DNA from: Branchiostoma floridae
Lineage: Eukaryota > Chordata > Leptocardii > Amphioxiformes > Branchiostomatidae
NCBI RefSeq assembly: GCF_000003815.2
Contig: NC_049991.1
Location: 8,943,179 to 8,972,861 of the forward strand
DNA length: 29,683 bases
Direction: 5' to 3'
The translations under genes and the position numbers were made by a program. Under the pieces are notes generated by a model, which was given only the letters and a program-made list of their open reading frames with translations, made no database searches and had not been told where the DNA came from. Shown here piece after piece: positions 1 through 9,780 of the stretch (positions are counted from its first letter, which is position 1; every line of letters starts with the position of its first letter).

Positions 1-200
1 CCAGATATTGTTGAGTCATAATGTTGAGACCAAAGCCCGTACATCGGAAAAAGAAACAAGAAAAACGTAATCCGTTCTACGTTCTTGGGTAAAACACAAA
101 GCCACTACATTAGAAAAGATGACCACAAAAAACTTAATCTGCTCCATCTGGTTGATTACCACCGGAGACCATACAACGGATCAACGTGACATCCAAAAAA
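1..200. repeat. 68-bp satellite, left-most block (degenerate)
   Basis: Diverged monomers of the satellite that dominates the first 10 kb. Recognisable pieces are 'gttgag', 'acacaaagcc', 'tacattagaaaagatga' and 'aaaacttaatctgctcca'. It passes at about 200 into the TTAGGG-like repeat. No coding sequence is seen. Confidence 0.75.
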
Positions 201-1015
201 AAAAAAACACATAAAGCCCCTATATATAGGGTTCCTGTTAGGGTCAGGGCTAGGGCTATAGCTAGGGCAAGGGGTTAATGGTAGAAAAATTGTTTACGAG
301 GAATTGTATTTTTTTGTCATAATCCGGTCTGAAATGGATAGAAAACATGCACATTTCGACCATTTTTCTGAGCGCACTTGGTGTGAGTTTTAGGGTTAGG
401 GTTCCTGTTAGGGTTAGGGCTAGGGTTAGGGTAAGGGGTTCGTTGTAGAAAAATTGTTTACGAGGAACTGTGTTTTTTGGTCATATTTCGGTCTGAAATG
501 GAAAGAAAACATGCAAATTTTGACCAATTTTTTTGAGAGTGCTTAGGATTAGTATTAGGGTTAGGGTTCCTGTTAGGGATAGGGCTAGGGTTAGGGTAAG
601 GGGTTCGTATTAGAAAAATTGTTTACGAGGAATTGTGTTTTTTGGTCATAATTCAGTCTGAAACGGATAGAAAACATGCAAATTTCGACCATTTTTCTGA
701 GAGCACTTGGTGTGAATTTTAGGGTTAGGGTTCCTGTTAGGGTTAGGGCTAGGGTTAGGGTAAGGGGTTTGTGGTAGGAAATTATTTCCGAGGAATTGTG
801 TTTTTTGGTCATAATTCGGTCTGAAATGGATATAAAACATGCAAATTTCGACCATTTTTCTGAGAGTGCTTAGGCTGAGTTAGGGTTAGGGTTGCTGTTA
901 GGGTTATGGTTGCTGTTAGGGTTAGGGCTAGGGTTAGGGTAGGGGAGTCGTTGTAGAAAAATTGTTTCCGAGGTATTGTGTTTTTTGGTCATAATTCGAT
1001 ATATCCATATACTCT
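201..1015. repeat. Tandem repeat of about 165 bp carrying telomere-like TTAGGG runs
   Basis: Five units can be laid out from the shared motif 'gttcctgtta' or 'gttgctgtta' at 231, 401, 566, 730 and 891, giving periods of 170, 165, 164 and 161 bp. Each unit has a block of TTAGGG and variants (agggttaggg, agggctaggg, agggtaagggg) of about 50 bp. A non-telomeric part of about 110 bp follows, containing 'gtagaaaaattgtttacgag', 'ttttttggtcata' and 'aaaacatgcaaatttcgacc'. The G-rich strand is the plus strand in every unit. The block sits inside the 68-bp satellite. The small minus-strand open frames here are Pro/Asn-rich translations of the repeat, not genes. Confidence 0.9.
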
Positions 1016-1298
1016 CTCCAAGTTGTTGCGTGACACATAAAGCCCCTACATAAGAAAGATAACAAGAAAAAATTTATCGCCCTTCACTGTCTTAAGTAAC
1101 AAACAAACCTCATAAATCAGAACGAAGTGACAAGAAAAAACTTTTATCTCGATCTAAGTTTTACAGTACGTAACACGTAAGCCCCTACATGAGAAAACAG
1201 GATGGAGAAGAACTTTATCTCCCTCCAAGTTGTTGTGTGACACATAAAGCCCCTACATAAGAAAGATAACAAGGAAAACTTTATCCCCCTTCAATGTC
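1016..1298. repeat. 68-bp satellite block
   Basis: Four or so monomers with the phrases 'acacataaagcccctacata', 'agataacaagaaaa' and 'tttatc..cc.tc'. The monomer at about 1081-1130 contains an uninterrupted 'gtcttaagtaacaaacaaa'. That is the same site that is split by the large TTAA element starting at 1303, so this monomer serves as an empty-site control. Confidence 0.85.
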
Positions 1299-1302
1299 TT
1301 AA

Positions 1303-2440
1303 GAGTCATTGCACGAGAAAACCAGGCAGAGGCCGGAAGATGGGGGTCGGCCAAATCGACTCAAACTTTTTATGTGTGATAGGTATGTGGAACTATGAAC
1401 AGCCATATACTTAAAACCCTCCAGCTATTTTTCGTTATGGCGTTCTGGGACCCCCCTCAAAGACCCTCCAAAATCCAACAATTCCTGCCTGAAAATTACT
1501 GACATTTCGATGGCTATTCTGAAAAATCTAATTAAGGTACGAACAAAAGTTTTGCATTTTCATATAGCATGGGTTCTAAAGTGATACAGACCAGAAGTTG
1601 AAGATAATACATTAAAGTTAAGAGGGTATGCCAGGGGGTTACCTGAACCATTGAAAGCAGAATTGTTGTCACTGTAAAATTTTAGTCATTTTTAAGGCGC
1701 AATAAAATCTATACCCAGCNNNNNNNNNNNNNNNNNNNNNNNNNNNNNNNNNNNNNNNNNNNNNNNNNNNNNNNNNNNNNNNNNNNNNNNNNNNNNNNNN
1801 NNNNNNNNNNNNNNNNNNNNNNNNNNNNNNNNNNNNNNNNNNNNNNNNNNNNNNNNNNNNNNNNNNNNNNNNNNNNNNNNNNNNNNNNNNNNNNNNNNNN
1901 NNNNNNNNNNNNNNNNNNNNNNNNNNNNNNNNNNNNNNNNNNNNNNNNNNNNNNNNNNNNNNNNNNNNNNNNNNNNNNNNNNNNNNNNNNNNNNNNNNNN
2001 NNNNNNNNNNNNNNNNNNNNNNNNNNNNNNNNNNNNNNNNNNNNNNNNNNNNNNNNNNNNNNNNNNNNNNNNNNNNNNNNNNNNNNNNNNNNNNNNNNNN
2101 NNNNNNNNNNNNNNNNNNNNNNNNNNNNNNNNNNNNNNNNNNNNNNNNNNNNNNNNNNNNNNNNNNNNNNNNNNNNNNNNNNNNNNNNNNNNNNNNNNNN
2201 NNNNNNNAAAAACATTGAACAAGACCAGAACAAAGGTCAAGATTAATGCTTTTGGGGATGGATACGTGTACATTATAACTTTTTTTCATCAATACGGCTG
2301 CACTATAGGTACTGCTATAGACAAACAGCATTACATCAATGGATTGTTAATATGCCTGACTATCCATTCACCAATATAAGGTCATGCTGATTAGGGAACT
2401 GATGTAACTTGGCTAATAAAAAATGGCCGAAAAAATTTGC
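1303..2440. repeat. Left inverted arm of the TTAA element, with assembly gap
   Basis: 1303-1719 pairs with 5229-5653. 2208-2435 pairs with about 4497-4720. The middle is 488 N. The match is nearly continuous, with scattered substitutions and a 10-bp 'ccaggcaata'-type length difference near the outer end. Confidence 0.85.
1720..2207. other. Assembly gap (488 N) inside the left arm
   Basis: A run of N. The corresponding stretch of the right arm (about 4721-5228) is about 508 bp, so the estimated gap length agrees with what the inverted partner predicts. Open frames that appear to cross this gap are artefacts. Confidence 0.97.
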
Positions 2441-2727
2441 ATCCATTATGGTGAGGTGGTGTGGTCAGGAAAGCTGAAGAAATGACAGAGTATGATATAC
2501 CAAACAACAGATTCTTGATTTTCGTTCTTTCACATCTTCTCGTTTGACCTTGGAATTGATGTTGGCAATCCAAGTAATTAGTCACATTTACGTTTGCCGA
2601 TGTGTTTGCAATCTACGGCATATATTTGCTCATTTTGTAGCTGTTTTGTACGAATTACAGTATGGTTTGAATCTTAATGTTTTTTCTGACAATAAAAAAA
2701 GCTTATAATTGATGTGCACACCACAAG

Positions 2728-2940
2728 CCAAAAACAAAGTCTTTGACGAATCATCTACAAAGAACAACATGAGATTTAAAAAATCTGATTAAACATTTAG
2801 CTGTAATTGCTAACAGACCCTGGTCGCCTGGTCACCCTGCACCAAAAACAAAGTCTTTGACGAACCATCTACAAAGAACAACATAAGATTTAAAAAATCT
2901 GATTAAACATTTAGCTGTAATTGCTAACAGACCCTGGTCG
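2728..2940. repeat. 114-bp tandem duplication in the element spacer
   Basis: 2728-2826 and 2842-2940 are nearly identical. Both start 'ccaaaaacaaagtctttgac' and end 'gaccctggtcg'. They are separated by 15 bases, with a period of 114 bp. Few differences are seen, so the duplication is recent relative to the arms. It is non-coding. Confidence 0.9.
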
Positions 2941-3080
2941 GACCTAATACTAGACATATTGCAATTGGGTACAAAATCTCTTGAAAGCACTTTCTTTTTA
3001 CATTTTTTGGTGAAAAAGCAATCTGCACATGTATGAGCATGTGCCTTGGATAGTTTCCAATACCTGTATGAAACGAAGTA

Positions 3081-3419
3081 CAGGGCTCGAAATACCACCT
3101 GCATATGCAGGTTAGTGCAGGTAAAATTGGAGCTGTGCAGGTATTTCTGGTGTCTACCTGCACCTTAGCTGCACTGGGCCATGTACTGGGTTTTATACAT
3201 CAATGCCTTATGGTTCAGGTGTATATGGATTGTTATTAGCTGCATTGACTGTTACCACCTATAGTATAGAGTGTATAAAAGAAAAAAATAGCAATGGTTC
3301 CTGAACAATTTTGGTACTTCCTGAATTCAGAGTGGTGCAGGTCAAATCTGTCTGGTGCAGGTAATTTCAATGTTACCTGCACTAGTGCAGGTATGCAGAA
3401 AAAAGTATTTCGAGCCCTG
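3081..3419. mobile_element. Miniature element with hAT-like terminal inverted repeats
   Basis: It begins CAGGGCTCGAAATAC and ends GTATTTCGAGCCCTG, a perfect 15-bp inverted pair. CAGGG..CCCTG ends are typical of hAT-group elements. Subterminal regions carry repeated 'gcaggt' and 'acctgc' motifs in both orientations. It is 339 bp with no coding capacity. The expected 8-bp target duplication is not clear (acgaagta versus aagtgtca), so the family call is tentative. Confidence 0.7.
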
Positions 3420-3569
3420 AAGTGTCATGTAGCCTATAACGGGCAGATCCAAATGGTCTGAGTTTTAGTCACTTTATCTTTAATGATTCAAGGCCGTTGG
3501 ACATTGCCAGTGCAGTCAAGTTTACGTCTTTATACATGACAAGATGAATGTAGTCAATGCTAGTACATA

Positions 3570-4029
3570 CAGTCAAACCTGTATTAGCGGCCACCTGGCC
3601 ATAGTGACCACTTTTTGTCGGTCCCTTGGATTCGTAATGATTAAGAAATAGGCTTAGCGGCCACCTGTCCAACGCGGCCACGGCCACACGATTTCCGGTC
3701 CCGTTGATACAGAAACATTGCCTATTGCAACCATACTGCAGCCTTATGTCACCCTGCACCGAGTTTGAAATTGTAGTTTGCGAGGCTTTGGAGTTCCTGA
3801 CAGGGTCAGTTTGGCGGTAGCAGAAGGTATGCATGCCTTGAGCATTAAAGTGCAAGTCTTTGTCGGTGAGTCGGTGACTTTACCGATCGAGACAATGTTA
3901 CTTGGTGAGAAAGATCATTTGTAGCTTGCTCATGGTCAATTGATCAACATTTTCTCTATAGTGGCCAACTGTCTGTAGTGTCCATATTTCTCCAGTCCCT
4001 CGAGGGGCCGCTATAGACATGTTTGACTG
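3570..4029. mobile_element. 460-bp pogo/Tc1-mariner-type miniature element
   Basis: The left end CAGTCAAACCTGTATTAGCG and the right end, read on the other strand as CAGTCAAACATGTCTATAGC, form a long imperfect terminal inverted repeat. It is flanked on both sides by TA (3568-3569 and 4030-4031), the target duplication of the Tc1/mariner/pogo superfamily. The CAGT start and 'agcggcc' subterminal motif resemble pogo/Tigger-like miniature elements. The interior has no transposase; a minus-strand frame of 128 codons overlapping its left part has no recognisable domain. Confidence 0.85.
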
Positions 4030-4496
4030 TAGTGTGTTGCAGTGCCTGCCACTCGCCTTCCTCTTCTATCCATCTAAGTTAATTGACTCCATGTTAGTGA
4101 CCACAAATTGTGTGCTGTCATACTGGCTCTGTGCTACTGAAAGGCTTGTACAATATTGTAACCTGCTTGGCTGTAATATTGTAATTTGTTACTTTAATCT
4201 ATTCTTTCGTAGCGTCATTTTGACAAAAGTGCTATATCACCACTTAAACAAAAGTGAACTGTCTTTTGAATTTGCGTCTCGGCAGTTTACTTGATACTAA
4301 AGGGGTTCTAGATGTAAAGGGTTCGTCATAGATTTTGTTTTTGGTTTGTCCTTATGGTAATGAATGAATAGCAATTGATGTACAGCACTTTGTAACCTAA
4401 ACTGTGCGCTATAGTATACCGTAGTTGATAACAAAGTACAATGTACATGTAGTCATCATTTGAATAGCATTATTGAATATTGACATGATAAAGGCT

Positions 4497-5653
4497 ACTT
4501 TTTCCGGCCATTTCTGTATTTGTATACTCATATCAGTTCCACAAATCAGCATGACCTTATAGTGGTGAATGAATAGTCAGGCATATTAACAAACCATTGA
4601 TGTAATGCTTTTTGTCTATAGCAGTACCTATAGTGCACTCGTATTGATGAAAAAAAAAGTATAATGTACATGTATCCACCCCCAAAAGCATTAATCTTGA
4701 CCTTTGTTCTGGTCTTGTTCTATGATTCTCAATAATAAGACAATATGTATGAAGTAGATCCGCCTCCATGTGCCCTTTCTATTAAATGGTATCACATTTG
4801 TGGAGTCCTGGTAACCCCCATGTAGAGCCTTCTCATTATGTACGACATAGCTGGTAGGTACAAAGTAATTTAGGAACAGATACCGGTTTAATAACATTAG
4901 AAAGCAACAGTAAAATGTATAAAATCAGCAAAATTAATTTTATAGTATCCCCAAATCCCCCATATGGAGCCCAAATTAATATTGCCTATCAATCATGATA
5001 TTTTGACAGTTATGCATGGTTCACAAACAACTTCGCAAACATTCGCCATGACTTACGCCCCATAGAGTAATAAAATCACCCGATTTACTAAAGACCAAAA
5101 CCCGAAAAATCCCCATATAGACCCCCCTCTCACGGCTCGCGTTATGTATGGCCCAATTAGACGACGATTGTTTTTGAATGAGTAGATGTTCCTCTCTCTA
5201 TCAACATTAAAACCATTCACCAGACCCGCTGGGTATAGATTTTATTGCGCCTTAAAAATGACTAAAATTTACAGTGACAACAATTCTGCTTTCAATGGTT
5301 CAGGTAACCCCCTGGCATACCCTCTTAACTTTAATGCATTATCTTCAACTTCTGGTCTGTATCACTTTAGAACCCATGCTATATGAAAATGCAAAACTTT
5401 TGTTCGTACCTTAATTAGATTTTTCAGAATAGCCATCGAAATGTCAGTAATTTTCAGGCATAAATTGTTGGATTTTGGAGGGTCCCTGAGGGGGGTCCCA
5501 GAACGCCATAACGAAAAATAGCTGGAGGGTTTTAAGTATATGGCTGTTCATAGTTCCACATACCTATCACACATAAAAAGTTTGAGTCGATTTGGTCGAC
5601 CCCCATCTTCCGGCCTCTGCCTGGTATTGCCTGGTTTTCTCGTGCAATGACTC
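4497..5653. repeat. Right inverted arm of the TTAA element
   Basis: Reverse complement of the left arm, and complete here. Between about 4721 and 5228 it shows what the N gap at 1720-2207 should contain: AT-rich, non-coding sequence. The short open frames in it lack recognisable protein features. Confidence 0.85.
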
Positions 5654-5657
5654 TTAA

Positions 5658-6870
5658 GTAACAAACAAAGCCCATAAATCAAGTGACATGAAAACGACGA
5701 AACGTTATCTTGCTTCACGTTGTTGAGTAACACACAAAGCAATTTACATCAGAACAGGGTGATAAGAAAAAACGTTGTCTCACTCCAAGTGTTGAGTAAC
5801 ACACAGAGCTCCAACATTAGAAAACAATGAGGAGAAAAACGTTATCTCGCTCGAAGATTTCAAGTGACACCCATAACCTTTACATCAGTACAAAGTAACA
5901 AGAAACTTTATCTGCTCCAGATATTTGAGTAGTAACACTTAAAGAATATACATCAGAACAAAGTGACAGGAAAAACTTTGCTGCGCTCGAAGTTGTTGAC
6001 TAACACACAATGCGCCTACATGAGAAACAAGTCATGAGAAAAACTTTATCTCGCTCCAAGGTGTTGAGAAACACACAAAGTCCCAACAACGATAAGTAAA
6101 ACTTTCTCAAGTTTTTAAGAAAAACACCAAGCTCCAGCATAAGAAAAAATGACATTAAAAACTTTATCTCGCTCGAAGATCTTGAGTAACAAACAACGCC
6201 CCTACATCACAACAAAGTGACGAGAAAAACGTTATCTCTCTCCAAGTTGATGAGTAACACACTAAGCATCTACATCAGAACAAGGTGCCAAGAAAAAAAT
6301 GAACTGCTCCAAGTTGTTAAGTAAAACACAAAGGCCATGAATCAGAACAAAGTGTCAAGAACGGCTTCATATTGCTCCAAGGTGTTAAGTAACACACACA
6401 TCAGTGACACACAAAGCCCTACATAAGAAAAAAATTGCAAGAAAAACTTTATCTCGCTCCATATTGTTAAGTAACACACAAAGCCCTCAATATGAAAAAA
6501 ATGACAACAAAAACTTTATCTCGCTCCATGTTGTTGAGTAACACACAAAGCATCTATATCAGAACGGGCCCACATCAGACAAAAGTAACAAAGCAAACTT
6601 TATCTCGCTCCCAGTTGTTCAGCAATACACCAAGCCACTATATCAGAAACGAATTCAAAGTGACAAGAAACATTTATTTCGCTAAAAATTGATGAGCACC
6701 ACACACAGAACCTACATTAGAATGAGTGACAAGTAAATCTGTATCTCGCTCAAAGTTGCTGAGTATCACACAAAGCCCCTACATAAGAAATAAATACAAG
6801 AAAGACTTTATCTCGCTACAAGTTGTTGAGTAACACAGAGAGCTCGAGCCCAAACATAAGAAACAAGAAA
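5658..6870. repeat. 68-bp satellite, main block
   Basis: Many head-to-tail monomers. A typical one starts 'gagtaacacacaaagcccct' and continues 'acatcagaacaaagtgac', 'aagaaaaactttatctcgct', 'ccaagttgtt'. The monomer at about 6187-6254 measures 68 bp, and others vary by several bases. Divergence between neighbours is substantial. No gene is seen. Confidence 0.9.
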
Positions 6871-7286
6871 GCTTCTGAAAAAAGCTGGCCGGTGCGTATT
6901 TGGGAAAAAAAGCCTGGATGTTAAACAAAATCACACGAAAAAAAGAGAGTTTTTAAACATCGAATTACTGAATTGATCTTTCTTCTGTTAAAAAACAGTA
7001 CATAAGATTTGTCAAACAAAGAAAAAAAATTGTAGCAAGTGAGGTTCGAATCGAACCCACGATCCACGGCTGCAGAAGCAAACTGCTATATAAAGTACTC
7101 TACCTGCAGCTGAGCTCAGACCGCTCGACCACGCTGACTCAATTACGCAATCTAATAGCCTTTCTTCGTAAAGAAGGGCTATTAGAAGGGTTTGGTTAAA
7201 TTGACCGATCCCTGCATCCATGCATGCATCCAAACTAACGGTTGAACCAACCGCTTCTGTCGATTCAAAGCCGGTGCTACGCAGCG
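6871..7286 (-). mobile_element. tRNA-derived (SINE-like) segment inserted in the satellite
   Basis: This stretch interrupts the satellite, which stops near 6870 and resumes near 7287. On the minus strand it holds pol III-type A and B boxes (see 7034-7138). It also contains a perfect hairpin at about 7151-7183 (taatagcc..ttctt, loop cgta, aagaa..ggctatta), and the 'tgcatccatgcatgcatcca' stretch. No target duplication or poly-A tail was identified, so the exact ends and class are uncertain. Confidence 0.5.
7034..7138 (-). tRNA. tRNA-like pseudogene or SINE head
   Basis: On the minus strand it starts GTCAGCGTGGTCGAGCGGTC, an A-box like that of type II (Leu/Ser) tRNAs. Downstream is GTGGGTTCGATTCGAACC, a B-box with T-arm. 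The 3' end does not pair with the 5' acceptor strand (CTCACTTGC against GTCAGCG). The middle, with a second 'agctcagctg..ggtagag' A-box-like stretch and a ctgcag..ctgcag pair, does not fold as a clean anticodon arm. It is therefore unlikely to be a working tRNA; a tRNA-derived repeat is the better reading. Confidence 0.5.
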
Positions 7287-8311
7287 GCAAAAAATTACTA
7301 CAAAAACTTTATCTCGCTTAAGTTGTCGAGTAACACACAAATCCCCAACATCAGCACAAGGTGACAAGAAAACTTTATCTGCTCCAAGTTGTTGATATAC
7401 AAAGGCCCTACATAAAAAAATTATAAGAAAAATCAATTTTGCTCCAAGGTAACAAACAACGCCGCTACATCAGAACAAAGTGACAAGATAAACATTGTCT
7501 CGCTCCAAGTTGTTGAGTAACACATAAAGCATCGATATATCAAAAGAATGTGACAATACAAACGGTGGCAATACAAAATTTTCCTCCTCCATAAGAAAAA
7601 AAAAATTTCAAGAAAACCATTATCTCGCTCCAAGTTGTTGAACACAAAGCAACTACATGAGAAAAAGTATAAGAAAACCTTTATTTTGTTGCAACAAGGC
7701 CTTGAGTACGTAACAAACAAAGCTCTATATCAGAACAAAGTGACAAAAATAAAATCATCTTGCTCCTAGTTGTTCAGTAACATACGTATACAAAGCTTCT
7801 ATACAACAGAACAAGGTAACGAGAAAAACTGCTCCAGTTTGTTTAGTGACACACAAAGCCCGTAAATAAGAAAAATGACAAAAAACTTTATCTCTCTCCA
7901 AATTGTTGAGTAACACACAAAGTAACTGACGTATGTTTCATGCAAATTATTAGAACACTAATAATACTGTTTTCAGCCACCATGAAACACTTAGAGACCC
8001 ACAACATTCTACTCCATACCTAGCACGGATTCAGGTGTTGAGTACCACACAGAGCCCCTACATCAGAACAAAGTGACAAGAAAATCTCTCTCACTCCAAG
8101 CTATTGAGCAACTCAAAGAGCCCTACATAAGAAAAATACGACAAAGCTTTATTTCGCTACATTAGAAAAGATGAGGACAAAACTTTATCTGCTCCAAGAT
8201 GTTGAGTAACACTCATAGACCCTACATTAAATCATAAGAAAACCTTTACATCGGATCAAAGTGTTAAGAAAATTATGTCTGCTCCACGTTGTTGAGTAAT
8301 ATACAAAGCAA
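7287..8311. repeat. 68-bp satellite block
   Basis: Continuation of the satellite after the tRNA-like segment, with the same monomer phrases (acaagaaaactttatct, gctccaagttgttgag, acacaaagcc). One unrelated stretch of about 100 bp lies at 7925-8035 ('catgcaaattattagaacac'), possibly another small insertion or a decayed monomer. No gene is seen. Confidence 0.85.
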
Positions 8312-9097
8312 AAAAGAGTTCGGAGACCTCATATCTCCATGAAATAGTCTGATTATGTTAATGACTTCCACATTTGCATAATCTATGCTTAGTTATGTAC
8401 ACCTGTAAATAACATACGCTGGTCACTATGTTGATTGTCCAATCATTTACCACAACGATAAATTATGACACTTTTGCATTAATTATGCAAATTAAGGACT
8501 TATTTGCGTAATTGGTATCTGATAATGTTCCACCTGCTACAAACTACATATTAGCATGTATTTGAGTTCTATAAAGGAAACACTGCAAATACAGATTTTT
8601 CTCATTAAATATGCAAATTAAGTGTCTGTTTGCATAATTTACACTTCATGATGTGCATCTCTGTCTAAGCTACCTAAATACCAAATATCATGTAAATTTG
8701 TCATTCCCTTCTTCAGTTATCCACTTAAGAAGATTTTGACAAAAATGCCCTTGCAGTTCCAGAGCAACCTGCTAGGGGGAACAAATATACACCACATATC
8801 CATTATGTCACAAGCTATCTGCCATCCAAAAATCAAGACCATAGCACATCCAGTTCAAAAGATCCAAAAAATGAATTTCTGCTGCAATACCAAGGTCACA
8901 TACCAGGTGGCCCAAAATTGACCTTGACCTTTGTCTTTCCAACACCTACTTACATACCAAATATCATCGTAATCCATCCAGAGGTTCTTGGGTTATGCTC
9001 ACTACAAAAATCAGGACACAGAGACACACAGACAGACAGACAGACAGACACACAGACACACCCAAAAGTATATCTCCATTTTTCATGGAGATAATAA
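8312..9097. mobile_element. Interspersed repeat with CAGA microsatellite and ggagat hairpin end
   Basis: A monomer is cut near 'caaagca' and resumes at 'aatcagaacaatg', so about 785 bp have been inserted. The insert begins near 'gacctcatatctccatgaaa'. It contains several 'tatgcaaatta' or 'tttgcataat' phrases, and ends with a (CAGA)n tract (about 9028-9058) and a hairpin 'tatctccatttttcatggagata'. Related phrases (accaaatatcat, ggtt..tgggttatg) recur at 23855-24000 next to a CA tract. It is non-coding and the family is not identified. Confidence 0.6.
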
Positions 9098-9780
9098 ATC
9101 AGAACAATGTAACAAGAAAAGCTTTATCTTGCTCCAAGGTGTTCGGTAACACACAAAGCCCCAACATAGAAGTAAAATGATAAGAAAAAACTCTCACTCG
9201 AAGTTGTTAATTGACACACAAAGCCCCTAGATAAGAAAAAATGACAAGAAAAACTTGATCTCGCCCCATATTGTTGAGTAACACAAAGCCCCAACATCAG
9301 ATAAAGTGACAAGAAAAACTTTATCTCGCTCCAAGTTGTTGAGTAACACACCTAGTCAAAATGATAAGAAACCTTAATACACTCTACGTGGTTAAGTGAC
9401 ACACAATGCCCCTACATCAGAACAAAGTGGCAAGAAAAAACTGTATCACTACAAGTTATTGAGCAACACAAAGAGCCCTACACAGAAGAAAAAAAATAAG
9501 AGACAAAGCTTTATTTAGCTTCCTATTATTGAGTAATGATGTTGAGAACAAAGCCCGTACATCATCAAACATTGCAAGAAAAACTTAATCCTCTCTTAGT
9601 TGTCGGGTACAAAAGATGCCAAAGAAATAGATCCCACAGAAAAACTTAATCTGCTTTTTTAAAGTTGTTGGGTAACACACAAAGATCATACGTCGGATCG
9701 AAGTGATAGGAAAATTTTATCTGATTTACGTTGTTGACACACAAAACAAAGAAATCTACAAAAAGATACTACCCTGGTAA
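9098..9780. repeat. 68-bp satellite, right block
   Basis: Same monomers as before, increasingly diverged toward 9780. Small frames on either strand are translations of the repeat. Confidence 0.85.

Larger units (their letters stand above)
1303..5653. mobile_element. 4.35-kb TTAA-flanked element with inverted arms of about 1.1 kb
   Basis: The sequence from 1303 inward is the reverse complement of the sequence ending at 5653. TTAA flanks both sides (1299-1302 and 5654-5657). Removing the insert and one TTAA restores a satellite monomer like the intact one near 1081-1130, so this looks like one clean insertion. TTAA target duplication is known for piggyBac-type elements. The termini (GAGTCATTGC) do not start with the usual piggyBac CCY, so the family is not assigned. 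No transposase-like frame is visible in the arms or the spacer, so this is probably a non-autonomous, fold-back-type element. The spacer holds later insertions, listed separately. Confidence 0.8.

Noticed and set aside
1669-2331. Minus-strand open frames of 174-220 codons
   Set aside because: Almost all of their length is the N gap; the real bases on both sides are inverted-arm sequence.
3469-3855. Minus-strand frame of 128 codons as a possible transposase
   Set aside because: It overlaps the pogo-type miniature element, has no DDE-type or helix-turn-helix features, and crosses the element's border.
7034-7138. Functional tRNA gene
   Set aside because: Acceptor ends do not pair and no proper anticodon arm forms; listed as tRNA-like only.
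5658-9780. CRISPR-like array
   Set aside because: Period near 68 bp, but the whole unit is repeated with divergence; there are no unique spacers between conserved repeats, and the context is eukaryotic.
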